The notes under the pieces were generated by a model. That model saw only the letters and a program-made list of their open reading frames with translations. It did no database searches and was not told the origin of the DNA. Positions 1 through 8,452 of a stretch of 64,000 nt of DNA are shown here, one piece after another. The DNA is from Sinorhizobium sp. BG8 (lineage in GTDB: Bacteria > Pseudomonadota > Alphaproteobacteria > Rhizobiales > Rhizobiaceae), in NCBI RefSeq assembly GCF_016864555.1, contig NZ_CP044011.1, positions 124,001 through 188,000 on the forward strand. The letters run 5' to 3'. The translations under genes and the position numbers were made by a program. Numbering within the stretch: position 1 is the first letter of the stretch; each line of letters begins with the position of its first letter.

Positions 1-874
1 GCTCCGGTCCGATGCCGCAGCAGCCGCCGACAACCGAGGCGCCGTCCGCGAGCCAACGCTCGATCCACTTCAGGTAGTTTTCCGGATCGAGATCGGCGCG
101 AATTTCGGAGATGCCGGCATAGGGCGTGTCCGAGGGCGGTTCGGGCGCGAAGGCGTTCGCATAGACCCCGATGGAAATTGCCCCCGGCACCTCGTTCACG
201 ACCTTGCGGGCTGCCCGCACCGCATCGCTCATCACCTCGGGCTGGCTGCAGTTGAAGAACACGCTGCTTGCCCCGGCGGCGAGCGTCCGGCGCACGGCAT
301 CCTCGACCGGCTCGCCCGAGCGCAACTCCGGCGGCCCTGTTCGTCCGTCTTCGTCTTTCAGCGTGTAGGAAACGTAGACGGGCTTGCCGTCGCCGATGAC
401 GGCGGCAAGCGAGGTCAGGGCCTCCACGGTCGAGCTCTGGGTTTCGATCAGCCACAGATCGACATGCGGCCGCAAGCCTTCGACGAGGCTTTCGATGATA
501 CGTGGCGCCTCTCCCGCCTGGAACCGTTCGGGCCGGTAGCTCTCGAATAGCGGCGGCAGCGACCCCGCGACCAGGACCCGCCGGCCTGCGCCGTCGGCAA
601 CCTCGCGCGCGAGACGCCCAGCCCGGTCGGCAAGGGTGCGCCCGTGGGCTGCAAACCGATCCTCTCCGAGCATATGGGGCACGAGCCCGTAGGAATTCGT
701 GGTGATGATGTCGGTTCCGCTGTCGACATAGGCCTGATGGGCTCGAGAGACGTATTCGGGTGCCTCGATCAGGGAAAGAGCGGACCATTCCGGCAGGCGG
801 AACGGTGCGCCGAGCCGTTCGAGTAGGCGTCCCATGCCGCCGTCGAGGATGGTGAAGGTGGGTTCGGTTGTCAT
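1..874 (-). CDS. Homocysteine S-methyltransferase family protein (3' end outside window)
   Basis: About 291 N-terminal residues are visible; the stop lies beyond base 1. The protein begins MTTEPTFTILDGGMGRLLER and carries the pterin-independent homocysteine S-methyltransferase signature: a conserved Cys in FFNCSQPE and the GGCCGIGPE zinc site near the window edge. Family members move a methyl group from S-methylmethionine (or similar) to homocysteine, giving methionine, in the cytoplasm. The ATG lies 2 nt after the permease stop, with AGGGAGGA inside the permease end, so the two are translationally coupled. The neighbouring amino-acid-type ABC genes suggest the methyl donor is imported by them. 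The methyl donor itself is inferred. Confidence 0.88.
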   Translation of the reverse strand, partial: MTTEPTFTILDGGMGRLLERLGAPFRLPEWSALSLIEAPEYVSRAHQAYVDSGTDIITTNSYGLVPHMLGEDRFAAHGRTLADRAGRLAREVADGAGRRVLVAGSLPPLFESYRPERFQAGEAPRIIESLVEGLRPHVDLWLIETQSSTVEALTSLAAVIGDGKPVYVSYTLKDEDGRTGPPELRSGEPVEDAVRRTLAAGASSVFFNCSQPEVMSDAVRAARKVVNEVPGAISIGVYANAFAPEPPSDTPYAGISEIRADLDPENYLKWIERWLADGASVVGGCCGIGPE

Positions 875-876
875 TG

Positions 877-1731
877 CTATCCTCCCTGTCGACCGGCGGC
901 GAAGCCCCGGCCGAAGCGCCGTTCCAGGCGATTCTGCACGAGCTCGAGTCCGATCGACAATAACCAGTAGATTGCAGCCGCCGTCAGCAGCATTTCCATG
1001 TAGTGATAGGTGGCCCGCCCGTAGGACTGGGCCAGGAAATTCAGTTCCCACAGCCCCATGACGGAGACCAGGGACGAATCCTTCAGCATCGAGATGAAAT
1101 GCCCGCCGGCAGGCGGAATGATGATGCGCATCGCCTGTGGAGCGATGATCTTGAAGGCGATGACGCCGCGGCCGAGCCCCAGCGCCCTGGCGGCCTCGGC
1201 CTGTCCAAGCGGAACGGAAAGGATACCTGCCCGGATGGTCTCGGCGAGATAGGCGCCATAGTTGAGCGAGAGCGCCAGAATACCGGAAACGAATCCGGAC
1301 AGCACGATCCCGAATTGCGGCAGCGCGAGGTAGATGATCAGCACCTGGACCAGCAGCGGCGTGCCGCGAAAAAACGACGCGTAGAAGGTCGCGCATCCGA
1401 AGGCCAGCGCATTGGACGAAAGCCGCCCCAGCGCCGTCAGAACAGCAACGACGAGCGAGACGATCATCGATGTCACGGTGATCAGGATCGTGAGCACGAC
1501 GCCCTGGACAAACCCGTCCGGCGACAGGCGCAATCCCAGCATGAAGGGAAGCTTCTCCCCTATCAGGCCGAAATCGAGGCCGAGATTGTAGAAAAGGCTC
1601 AGCAACAGCGTCAGCAGCGCCAGCCAGACCAGTTGTACGCGCAGGCGAAAACCGGCAGGCCCGGACAGGGGAAACCGTGCCCGGACCCGCTCGGGATTCT
1701 CGACTGCTGGCAGAACGATATCAGAAGGCAT
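877..1731 (-). CDS. Amino-acid ABC transporter permease (HisM/GlnP family)
   Basis: A 284-aa inner-membrane permease of the polar amino-acid (PAAT, HisMQ) family. About five hydrophobic segments surround the EAA-type cytoplasmic loop (LGQAEAARALGLG). I start it at MPSDIVLP rather than at the longest ORF (1788) because this gives an 11-nt overlap with the upstream binding-protein gene, typical of translational coupling. A single permease would act as a homodimer. No ATPase gene is present here; it may lie beyond base 1 or be shared. It is co-transcribed with the binding protein (1721-2548) and the homocysteine S-methyltransferase. Confidence 0.9.
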   Translation of the reverse strand: MPSDIVLPAVENPERVRARFPLSGPAGFRLRVQLVWLALLTLLLSLFYNLGLDFGLIGEKLPFMLGLRLSPDGFVQGVVLTILITVTSMIVSLVVAVLTALGRLSSNALAFGCATFYASFFRGTPLLVQVLIIYLALPQFGIVLSGFVSGILALSLNYGAYLAETIRAGILSVPLGQAEAARALGLGRGVIAFKIIAPQAMRIIIPPAGGHFISMLKDSSLVSVMGLWELNFLAQSYGRATYHYMEMLLTAAAIYWLLSIGLELVQNRLERRFGRGFAAGRQGG

Positions 1732-2548
1732 ATTTCGTGATATCGACCTTGAACCACTTCTCCGAGATCTTGGCGAGCGTACCGTCATCCTTCAGTTCGG
1801 TTATGACGCGCTTGATCTCCGCATCCCATTCAGCGTCGCCCTTGTCGGTCACCACGGCGTTCGGCTCGGCGAAGAGCGGCTCGCCAGCGAGCTTCAGCTT
1901 GCCGGTTGCGTCGATCTGGCCCTGCGCCGTCCCGAGCGAAGCGACGATGGCATCGAGCCGCACGCCTGCACCCAGCGCAAGGTTCTGGAAGTTGACGGTT
2001 TCGTCGTTCGGCACGACCTGAACTTCGCCGAAGGGAAACGCGATGGCAGGCTGGCCGGGGATCGAGAAATTGCGGTTTACATAGGCCTCATAGGACGAAC
2101 CGGTGCCAACACCGACACGCTTGCCCGTGATGTCGGCCACCGACTTGATCGCCTGCTCATCCTTGTTCACGACCAGCACGGCCGGAACGCTATAGTAATT
2201 GACCGGGAAATTGACGACTTTCGCCCGTTCTTCCGTCGGCGTCGATGACGTGATCGCAATGTCCCACCGGCCCGCCCAACGGCCGCCGATGATCGTTTCC
2301 CAGCCGGGAGTTTCGAGCTTCAGCTTCACGCCGAGCTTGTCGGCAAATGCCTTGGCAACGTCCACATCAAAGCCGTCGAGCTCGTTCTTGTCGTTGATGT
2401 AGGCAAAGGGCGGATAGTCGTTCACAAGTGCATTGACGACCTCGCCCTTCTGTTTCACCCGGTCGAGCACTTCGCCCGCAAGGGCCGTCGTGGCGAAGGT
2501 GGAGAAGGCTAGAGCTGCAACGACTGTGGTTTTCAAAGATCTGGGCAT
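1721..2548 (-). CDS. Amino-acid ABC transporter periplasmic binding protein (SBP family 3)
   Basis: 275 aa with a classical signal peptide (MPRSLKTTVVAALAFSTFA..ALA, cleavage near residue 24). The mature part begins with the family-3 pattern: YPPFAYINDKNELDGFDVDVAKAFADKLG, followed by the ligand-binding WETIIGGRWAGRWDIAITSSTPTEERA. It is the first gene of a three-gene operon with a permease and homocysteine S-methyltransferase, and it lies just downstream of the AT-rich element at 2612-2636. The ligand is not readable from sequence. S-methylmethionine or another sulfur amino acid is inferred from the methyltransferase neighbour. Confidence 0.88.
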   Translation of the reverse strand: MPRSLKTTVVAALAFSTFATTALAGEVLDRVKQKGEVVNALVNDYPPFAYINDKNELDGFDVDVAKAFADKLGVKLKLETPGWETIIGGRWAGRWDIAITSSTPTEERAKVVNFPVNYYSVPAVLVVNKDEQAIKSVADITGKRVGVGTGSSYEAYVNRNFSIPGQPAIAFPFGEVQVVPNDETVNFQNLALGAGVRLDAIVASLGTAQGQIDATGKLKLAGEPLFAEPNAVVTDKGDAEWDAEIKRVITELKDDGTLAKISEKWFKVDITKYAF

Positions 2549-2611
2549 GTGAACCTCGGAGTGGCGACGTGAAACGCTATGCTAGGCTTACCATCTTCAA
2601 TCCAATAGACA

Positions 2612-2636
2612 GTAATTTCCATAGAATTTATCTATT
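2612..2636 (-). promoter_or_regulatory. AT-rich promoter element A (candidate sulfur-regulon operator)
   Basis: On the + strand it contains TAATTTCCATAGAATTTATC. It matches element B (5603-5627) at 19 of 25 positions and resembles element C (12338-12362). It contains the imperfect dyad TAGA-N5-TCTA and sits about 65 nt upstream of the binding-protein start. All three elements have the same orientation relative to their gene. It is probably the site of a common activator or the core promoter region. Confidence 0.5.
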
Positions 2637-2764
2637 ATAGGATGGTATGCGATTTCTTCTGCAAATCTGACCATGTCTTGCTCAGGCACCTCTCCTCGTG
2701 CGCGAGGGGATTGGCGAAGTCGCCTGTGCCGGCCGTTCACGCGCTGCCGATCGGCGGTTCGATG

Positions 2765-2799
2765 CCTCGCAGTCCGAATCCATGCTTCGGACTGCGAGG
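2765..2799 (-). terminator. Hairpin downstream of metI (likely terminator)
   Basis: A perfect 14-bp inverted repeat (CCTCGCAGTCCGAA / TTCGGACTGCGAGG) with a 7-nt loop lies just beyond the metI stop. There is no U-tract, so it may act as an RNA-stabilising or Rho-assisted end rather than an intrinsic terminator. Confidence 0.5.
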
Positions 2800-2817
2800 G
2801 GTTGCGACCAGGCGTTG

Positions 2818-3474
2818 TCAGCCCCGATGGTCGAGCCGGGTGACGATCCGGTCACCCAGCCACTGTATGCCGCAGACGAGAACGATCAGAACGGCGACCA
2901 CCGCGATCATGACGGTCGTTTCGAAGCGCTGGTAGCCATAGCGTATGGCAAGGTCGCCGAGGCCTCCTGCGCCGATGGCTCCGGCCATCGCGGACGCACC
3001 GATGAGGGTGACGATCGTCACGGTAAAGCCGGCAACAATACCGGGCAGAGCTTCCGGGATGAGCACCTCGCGAACGATTGTCCAGCGATTTCCACCCATG
3101 GCGCGCACCGCCTCGATGAGCCCCCTGTCGACCTCGCGCAACGACACCTCTGCGATGCGCGCATAATAGGGCGTCGCTGCGATCGACAGGGGCACGATCG
3201 CCGCCCATGTACCGATGGAGGTCCCGACGATCAGCCGTGTGACGGGAATGAGCGCGACCAGCAAGATGATGAAGGGCAACGACCGGAACGCGTTGATCAC
3301 AGCCCCAAGCAGGCGGTTGATCGAAAGGTTCTCGGCGATGCCGCCGCGCGATGTGACGACCAGAGCCAGACCGAGCGGCAGACCGAACACAAGCGAGATG
3401 AAACCGGAGGCGGCCGTCATAAGGATCGTTTCCCAGAGCGACTGGATGAGCAGTTCAACCATGATCGGCGACAT
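2818..3474 (-). CDS. metI: Methionine ABC transporter permease MetI
   Basis: A 218-aa inner-membrane permease of the MetI family with about five to six membrane segments. The conserved coupling region reads MGGNRWTIVREVLIPEALPGI and the later segment has the family pattern GAIGAGGLGDLAIRYGYQRF. Length matches MetI (about 217 aa). It overlaps the end of metN by 20 nt and is the last gene of a metQ-metN-metI operon. It would import D/L-methionine or a related sulfur compound with MetN and MetQ. The substrate may have diverged, because a second complete set lies at 8453-11008. Confidence 0.92.
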   Translation of the reverse strand: MSPIMVELLIQSLWETILMTAASGFISLVFGLPLGLALVVTSRGGIAENLSINRLLGAVINAFRSLPFIILLVALIPVTRLIVGTSIGTWAAIVPLSIAATPYYARIAEVSLREVDRGLIEAVRAMGGNRWTIVREVLIPEALPGIVAGFTVTIVTLIGASAMAGAIGAGGLGDLAIRYGYQRFETTVMIAVVAVLIVLVCGIQWLGDRIVTRLDHRG

Positions 3475-4525
3475 GACCGAGCACCTCCACCTGTGCGCCG
3501 AGGCGCTCTGCGAATGAAACCAGGCGACCGGCGGAACCGGTGCTCACGGAAATGAAGAACCGGCCGACAGGCTGCTCCCGGATATGATCGACACCGCCAT
3601 GGATGAGGCGGTAGCCGTTCGGAAACGCATCCGAGAGATCCTGCAGAAGTGGCCCGGCCGCCGCGGGACCGGCGATGTCGACTGCGAGTACGGCATCGCC
3701 CTTTGCGGTCTGGGACAGCTTCTCCGCGATGTGGGCCGGCAGTTGCGGACGGATGCCGCTGAGCAGGCTTTTGGTCGTTTCGGCCTGGGGTCTCGAAAAG
3801 ACCTGCCACACCGGCCCCTCCTCGACGACACGGCCGGCATCCAGCACGGTGACGCGATCGGCGATATTGCGCACCACCTCCATCTCGTGGGTGATGAGCA
3901 GAATGGTAAGTCCAAGCTTACTATTGATGTCTCTCAGAAGAGCCAGGATCGACCGCGTCGTTTCGGGGTCGAGTGCCGAGGTCGCCTCATCGGAAAGCAA
4001 CAGCGCCGGGCTCGCGGCAAGTGCGCGCGCGATGCCGACGCGCTGCTTCTGCCCCCCGGAGAGTTCGGAAGGATAAGCCTTGGCCTTGTCCAGGAGACCG
4101 ACGAGCTCGAGCAATTCGGCGGCGCGTGCCAGCCGCTTTGCCTTCGGCCAGCCTTCGATCTTCAGCGGCAAGGCGACATTCTGTTCCACCGTCTTTGCCG
4201 AGAGAAGGTTGAAGTGCTGGAAGATCATGCCGATCTTCCGACGGAGCGGCTGCAGTTCGACCTCGCGAAGGCTGGTGATCTCCCTGCCCTCGATCTGGAT
4301 CTTGCCGCTATCCGGCCGTTCGAGCCCGTTAAGGCAGCGAATGAGGGTGGATTTTCCCGCACCGCTTCGTCCTATGATGCCAAGGATCTCACCACGCCGG
4401 ACACCGAGAGAAACACCGTCGAGCGCTGCGGTGTCGCCGAAGCGCCGTCTGACGTCGGTCAGCCGGACGACGTCGCTGCCGCTTACCTCCATCTCCCCGG
4501 ATGTCCATGATACGTGACTGTTCAT
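3455..4525 (-). CDS. metN: Methionine ABC transporter ATP-binding protein MetN
   Basis: 356 aa. The Walker A is GRSGAGKST, the signature LSGGQKQRVGIARALA and the Walker B LLLSDEATSALD, followed by the C-terminal NIL (ACT-like) regulatory domain of about 90 residues that is diagnostic of MetN. In E. coli the NIL domain binds methionine and trans-inhibits transport. The start MNSHVSW has an AAGG motif 8 nt upstream; starts further in are also possible. It lies between the 17-bp hairpin after metQ and the overlapping metI. Confidence 0.93.
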   Translation of the reverse strand: MNSHVSWTSGEMEVSGSDVVRLTDVRRRFGDTAALDGVSLGVRRGEILGIIGRSGAGKSTLIRCLNGLERPDSGKIQIEGREITSLREVELQPLRRKIGMIFQHFNLLSAKTVEQNVALPLKIEGWPKAKRLARAAELLELVGLLDKAKAYPSELSGGQKQRVGIARALAASPALLLSDEATSALDPETTRSILALLRDINSKLGLTILLITHEMEVVRNIADRVTVLDAGRVVEEGPVWQVFSRPQAETTKSLLSGIRPQLPAHIAEKLSQTAKGDAVLAVDIAGPAAAGPLLQDLSDAFPNGYRLIHGGVDHIREQPVGRFFISVSTGSAGRLVSFAERLGAQVEVLGHVADHG

Positions 4526-4546
4526 TCTGCTTGCCTTCGAAACGGT

Positions 4547-4587
4547 GAGACAGCCCGCGACGCCGATTGCGCGTCGCGGGCTGTCTC
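4547..4587 (-). repeat. 17-bp perfect inverted repeat between metQ and metN
   Basis: The arms are GAGACAGCCCGCGACGC and its exact reverse complement, with a 7-nt loop (CGATTGC). It sits in the short gap between the metQ stop and the metN start. There is no U-tract. By analogy with malE-malF type intercistronic stem-loops, it probably protects the metQ message and gives the binding protein a higher yield than the ATPase and permease. Confidence 0.7.
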
Positions 4588-4606
4588 GATTGACGGTTGG
4601 CTGCTC

Positions 4607-5446
4607 TTAGTAGGCGCTGATGCCGGTACCCTTGTAGACACGGTCGAACTCGGCCTTCACGGCGTCGTTCTGATAGGCCGCGACGAGCGGCTTGACCCAC
4701 GCCTCATCCTTCGATTCTTCGCGGACCGCGATGAAGTTGCGGTACGGGTTCTCGGCCACCGGCTCCTGCGCAATGCGGTTTTCCGGAGTGAGGCCGCTCT
4801 TCAGTGCCCAGTCCGTGTTGACGACGGCCGCATCGAGATCCTCGACCGAGCGGCCGACGATGCCGGCATCGAGCTCCTTGATCTGGATGTTCTTGGGATT
4901 TTCGGAAATGTCGGCGATGGTCGCCAGAATTCCGGTACCGTCCTTCAGCTTGATCAGGCCTTCGTTCTGCAGAACGCGAAGTGCGCGGCCCTCGTTGGAG
5001 GGGTCGTTCGGGACCCCGATGATGGCACCTTCCGGCAGTTCGGCCGTCTTGGCATGCTTCTTCGAGTAGAGGCCGATCGGCCAGACGCCGGTGTAGCCTA
5101 CCGGCACGATCTTGTAGCCCTGCGTCTTGATCTGGTTCTCGAGATACGGAAGGTGCTGGAAGGCATTCGCATCGATCTCACCGCGGGAGAGCGCTTCGTT
5201 CGGCTGGGTGTAGTCGTTGAAGACGACCGTCTGGATGGTCAGGCCCTTCTTGGCGGCCTCGGCCGTCACCACACGCCAGACATCCTCGTCCTCGCCGGAG
5301 ATGATGCCAACCTTCAGTTCCGTCTTGTCTTCGGCGAACGCCGGAGCCGAAGCCGAGTAGGTCGTGACCGCTACGGCGACAGTCGCCAGGGCGGCAAGCG
5401 CCACGCGGCGGGAAAAGAGTTTATTTTCAAGGAGGTTCTTTGACAT
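4607..5446 (-). CDS. metQ: MetQ/NlpA family methionine-binding protein
   Basis: 279 aa of the NlpA/MetQ binding-protein family. It has an N-terminal signal peptide (cleavage near ASAPAFA) but no lipobox cysteine, so it is predicted to be a soluble periplasmic protein rather than the usual lipoprotein. Family landmarks include the FNDYTQPNEALSRGEIDANAFQHLPYLE block and the IGVPNDPSNEGRALRVLQ block. It is the first gene of the metQNI operon, preceded by AT element B. Ligand specificity within sulfur compounds is inferred only. Confidence 0.9.
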   Translation of the reverse strand: MSKNLLENKLFSRRVALAALATVAVAVTTYSASAPAFAEDKTELKVGIISGEDEDVWRVVTAEAAKKGLTIQTVVFNDYTQPNEALSRGEIDANAFQHLPYLENQIKTQGYKIVPVGYTGVWPIGLYSKKHAKTAELPEGAIIGVPNDPSNEGRALRVLQNEGLIKLKDGTGILATIADISENPKNIQIKELDAGIVGRSVEDLDAAVVNTDWALKSGLTPENRIAQEPVAENPYRNFIAVREESKDEAWVKPLVAAYQNDAVKAEFDRVYKGTGISAY

Positions 5447-5602
5447 GGTAATCTTGCTCTCGCCATTGGGAAGATCGACTTCGAAACGTCAGCGTTTCTG
5501 GCATCAAGATCGCAAATGCCGATTTTCCGGACAACGAATGGCAATTTGTTAGGCAAAGCGAACGTGAACTTTCCCTATCGCCAATCGAAGCCATCAAGAA
5601 AA

Positions 5603-5627
5603 ATAATTTCTATTGAATTTATAGACT
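5603..5627 (-). promoter_or_regulatory. AT-rich promoter element B (candidate sulfur-regulon operator)
   Basis: Contains ATAATTTCTATTGAATTTAT followed by AGACT, including the dyad TCTAT-N7-ATAGA. It lies about 157 nt upstream of the first metQ and just beyond the end of the LLM monooxygenase gene. It is closely related to element A and shares TTTATAGA with element C. Confidence 0.5.
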
Positions 5628-5678
5628 ACATTGTACCAGACAAGACCCGACGCCTTGGAAGAAGTATTGAACGCGCCT

Positions 5679-7079
5679 CTACCGTTCGTATTCGAGCGAA
5701 CTGCTCGCGGCGGCCGCGCCGGGCCTGAAACGCGCGCCGGGATGACGGTCCGGCAGACGGTCGCCTTCCCCGAACAACCGGTTGCGGAGGCTCCCTTTCG
5801 CGTAGGCGGTCTTGTATCGGCCGCGTTCCTGCAGCACTGGAACGACGAGATCGATGAAATCCTCGTAGCTTTCCGGCGTCACTGTGCGGGCGAGATTGAA
5901 GCCATCGATCTCCCCCTTGTCGACCCATTCCTCAAGTGCATCGGCCACCTGTGCCGGATCGCCCACGATCAGCGGGTACCGTCCGCCAATCGCCAGGTCG
6001 GAAAGGATGCTGCGCTTCGTCCAGCCGCGTTCGCGCGCGAGATCGACCGAGGACTGAACGAAGTTGCCCTTGCCGTAGGTGATCTTCTCATCGAGGTCGT
6101 ATTGCGAAAAGTCGATGCCCGTGCCGGCCGAAAAGTGGGCGAGGCCCGCCTCCGGGCTCGCATAGCGAACATAGTCCTCGTATTTCTCCCGCGCGGCGTT
6201 TTCCGTCCTGTCAACCACGACGGTGACGCCGGCAAAGATCTGTACGTCCTCCGCTCGCCTACCTTGCGCAACCGCCCCTTGCCGGATCGCACGCGAAGCG
6301 GTCCGTGCCAGGGTTGTATCCGGCGAAGAGATGAATACGCATTCGGCGTGCCGGGCAGCGAACTGCCTGCCGCGGCCGGAGGTGCCTGCCTGGTATAGGA
6401 CGGGCGTGCGCTGGCGCGACGGTTCGCTGAGGTGATAGCCTTCGGCGCGGTAGTATTTGCCCTCGTGCCTTATCTTTCGCACAAGCCGCGGATCCGCATA
6501 GACCCTCGCATTCCGGTCACGCAGCACGGCCTTGTCGTCCCAGCTGCCTTCCCAAAGCGCATAGAGCAGATCGAGACATTCGTCCGCGCGATCGTAGCGC
6601 GTGTCGTGTTCGCCGAGCGCTGCTTGGCCCACGGCACGGGCCGCACTGTCGAGATAGCCGGTGACGATGTTCCAGCCGATGCGGCCCTCCGTCAGGTGGT
6701 CCAGCGTCGACATGCGGCGCGCGAAAATATACGGCTCCTCGGCATGCACGTTCACGGTGACGCCAAAGCCCAGTCCTTTGGTGACCGCGGCCATTGCGGA
6801 AACCAGCATCAACGGATCGTTGACAGGAAGCTGGATCGATTCCTTCAACGTCAGGTCCACGGACTGCTGGTAGACGTCGTAGACGCCGACGATGTCCGCC
6901 AGGAACAGGCCGTCGAACAGACCGCGCTCCAGGGTCGCCGCGAGCGACGTCCAGTAGTCGAGCCTGTGATACTGGTCAGACCGATCGCGCGGATGGGTCC
7001 ACAGACCGTGATTGATGTGACCGACGCAGTTCATGTTGAACGCGTTGAGGAGAATTTCTTTTGGCATGCGCGAACTCAC
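5679..7079 (-). CDS. LLM-class flavin-dependent monooxygenase (NtaA/SnaA/DszA/SfnG type)
   Basis: 466 aa, the usual length of the NtaA/SnaA/DszA branch of bacterial luciferase-like monooxygenases. Landmarks are the EEPYIFARRMSTLDHLTEGRIGWNIVT stretch and the FMN-site region SPVLYQAGTS-like (here TPVLYQAGTSGRGRQFAARHAE). Such enzymes use FMNH2 supplied by a separate reductase and O2 to oxidise organosulfur or N-containing substrates. It is the last gene of an operon with two acyl-CoA-dehydrogenase-like enzymes and a second Met transporter, pointing to desulfurisation of an imported organosulfur compound. The substrate is unknown; no flavin reductase lies in this operon. Confidence 0.88.
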   Translation of the reverse strand: MSSRMPKEILLNAFNMNCVGHINHGLWTHPRDRSDQYHRLDYWTSLAATLERGLFDGLFLADIVGVYDVYQQSVDLTLKESIQLPVNDPLMLVSAMAAVTKGLGFGVTVNVHAEEPYIFARRMSTLDHLTEGRIGWNIVTGYLDSAARAVGQAALGEHDTRYDRADECLDLLYALWEGSWDDKAVLRDRNARVYADPRLVRKIRHEGKYYRAEGYHLSEPSRQRTPVLYQAGTSGRGRQFAARHAECVFISSPDTTLARTASRAIRQGAVAQGRRAEDVQIFAGVTVVVDRTENAAREKYEDYVRYASPEAGLAHFSAGTGIDFSQYDLDEKITYGKGNFVQSSVDLARERGWTKRSILSDLAIGGRYPLIVGDPAQVADALEEWVDKGEIDGFNLARTVTPESYEDFIDLVVPVLQERGRYKTAYAKGSLRNRLFGEGDRLPDRHPGARFRPGAAAASSSLEYER

Positions 7080-7103
7080 GGACAGCGTTCGAAATGCACC
7101 CTG

Positions 7104-8369
7104 TCAGATCCAGGAATGCAGCGGCGGTTGGACGCCGTTCAGATAGTACTGGCCGATCGCATGGAATTTCCAGCGCACGGGATCATGAAGCGTATGCGTG
7201 CGGGCATCACGCCAGAAGCGATCGAGATTGTGCATGCCGAGCGTCGAACGCGTGCCGGCGAGCTCGAACAGCTTGTTTGCTGCGGCAAGCGCCACCTCGG
7301 TCGTCAGAACCTTCGCCTCGGCCACGGCAATCTTCGCCTTGGCGATCGTCTCGTCATTGACCTCGGCAATGGTTTCGTCGAGCTGCCGGCCGGCCCGCTC
7401 GAGCAGGGCTTCCGCGGCATGCAGGCGGATCTTGAGATCGCCGATCGCGGCAATCGTGTAGGGATCGTCGCCTGCCCTGTCCGCGCCGCTGTCGATCCAT
7501 GGCCGGGCATGATTGCGCACGAGATCGATGGTCTCTTCGATCGCGCCCCGCGCGATCCCGGCATCGATCGCCGCATGGATAAGCTGGCTCTGAGGCCCCA
7601 CCGCACTCTGGTTCTCGTAGACGATGTGGGCGGGCAGAACCCGGCTTTGCGGGATCGGCACCGCGTCCAGTATCACGGTTCCGCTCGCCGTGGTGCGCTG
7701 GCCGAAGGCCGACCAGTCGTTGACGACCTCAAGGCCCGAGGCGTCACGATCGGCAACCGCGACGACGACATGCCCCTCCTCGTCGAGAGCCACGATCGGT
7801 ACAAGATGGGCAAAGAGCGCGCCGGTGGAATAGAATTTTCGGCCCGTCACGGTGAAATTCTCACCGTTGCGGACCAACTTCGTCTCGAAGGCTTCGACGT
7901 TCTTGCCGCCGAACTCCGAAAAAGCGTTGCCAAGGCGCTTGCCCGAAAGGACGGCGCCAAACAGTTCGCGCTTCTGCGCCTCGCTCCCGGTCTGGCGGAT
8001 GACATCGATGATCTCGAAGCTGTTCTGGGCGATCTGTGTCAGTGAAGGGTCGCCGGCCGCGAGTGTCGCGAAAACCTTCGCAAGGGTCACCTGGGAGACC
8101 TCGGCCCCGCCATAGGCCTTCGGAATGGTGATCCCCCACAATCCGCTTTGCGAGAAGAGATTGACTTCCGCGAAAGGAAGGCGCCGCTCACGATCCCTCT
8201 CCTTCGCCTCGGCGGCAAATAACGGCTGCAGGCGTTCGGCCACTGCAAGCGCTTCGGCCTCGCCGGCGATCACGTGCGCCGGCGCGGACGGCGCGCTCGG
8301 CACCCAGCCGGGCTGGCCGGGAGCCGGGGTGGAAGGAAAGCTTGTCGCGGCGACTTTGGTTTGCGTCAT
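7104..8369 (-). CDS. SfnB-type acyl-CoA-dehydrogenase-like sulfur acquisition oxidoreductase
   Basis: 421 aa from MTQTKVAA, chosen over the ATG at 8417 because the extra N-terminus is arginine-rich and unlike the family. It has the fold of flavin-dependent acyl-CoA dehydrogenases: the FSEFGGKNVEAFETKLVRNGENFTVTGRKFYSTGA flavin/substrate block and a helical C-terminal domain. SfnB/DszC-like members are induced by sulfur limitation and oxidise sulfur compounds with reduced flavin. It lies between the second metQ and the LLM monooxygenase. Its exact reaction cannot be read from sequence. Confidence 0.85.
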   Translation of the reverse strand: MTQTKVAATSFPSTPAPGQPGWVPSAPSAPAHVIAGEAEALAVAERLQPLFAAEAKERDRERRLPFAEVNLFSQSGLWGITIPKAYGGAEVSQVTLAKVFATLAAGDPSLTQIAQNSFEIIDVIRQTGSEAQKRELFGAVLSGKRLGNAFSEFGGKNVEAFETKLVRNGENFTVTGRKFYSTGALFAHLVPIVALDEEGHVVVAVADRDASGLEVVNDWSAFGQRTTASGTVILDAVPIPQSRVLPAHIVYENQSAVGPQSQLIHAAIDAGIARGAIEETIDLVRNHARPWIDSGADRAGDDPYTIAAIGDLKIRLHAAEALLERAGRQLDETIAEVNDETIAKAKIAVAEAKVLTTEVALAAANKLFELAGTRSTLGMHNLDRFWRDARTHTLHDPVRWKFHAIGQYYLNGVQPPLHSWI

Positions 8370-8401
8370 GATCTCATCGTTTCTCGATCGGGAAGAAAAA
8401 C

Positions 8402-8433
8402 GGCCGGACCGCGTCATGGACAGCGGCCCGGCC
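8402..8433 (-). repeat. Intercistronic hairpin after the second metQ
   Basis: The arms GGCCGGACCGC and GCGGCCCGGCC pair at 10 of 11 positions across a 10-nt loop. It lies between the metQ stop and the start of the SfnB-like gene. There is no U-tract, so it is probably an RNA-stability or processing element like the one at 4547-4587. Confidence 0.5.
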
Positions 8434-8452
8434 AGCCTTGGGAGGCTATTCG

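Noticed and set aside
6432-8045. Long plus-strand open frame (537 codons) opposite the LLM and SfnB-like genes
   Set aside because: Shadow of GC-rich minus-strand genes. It spans two genes and their gap and has arginine/histidine-rich, non-family composition. Similar shadows at 10716-12332, 15340-16806, 32188-33924 and 34467-35900 were also rejected.
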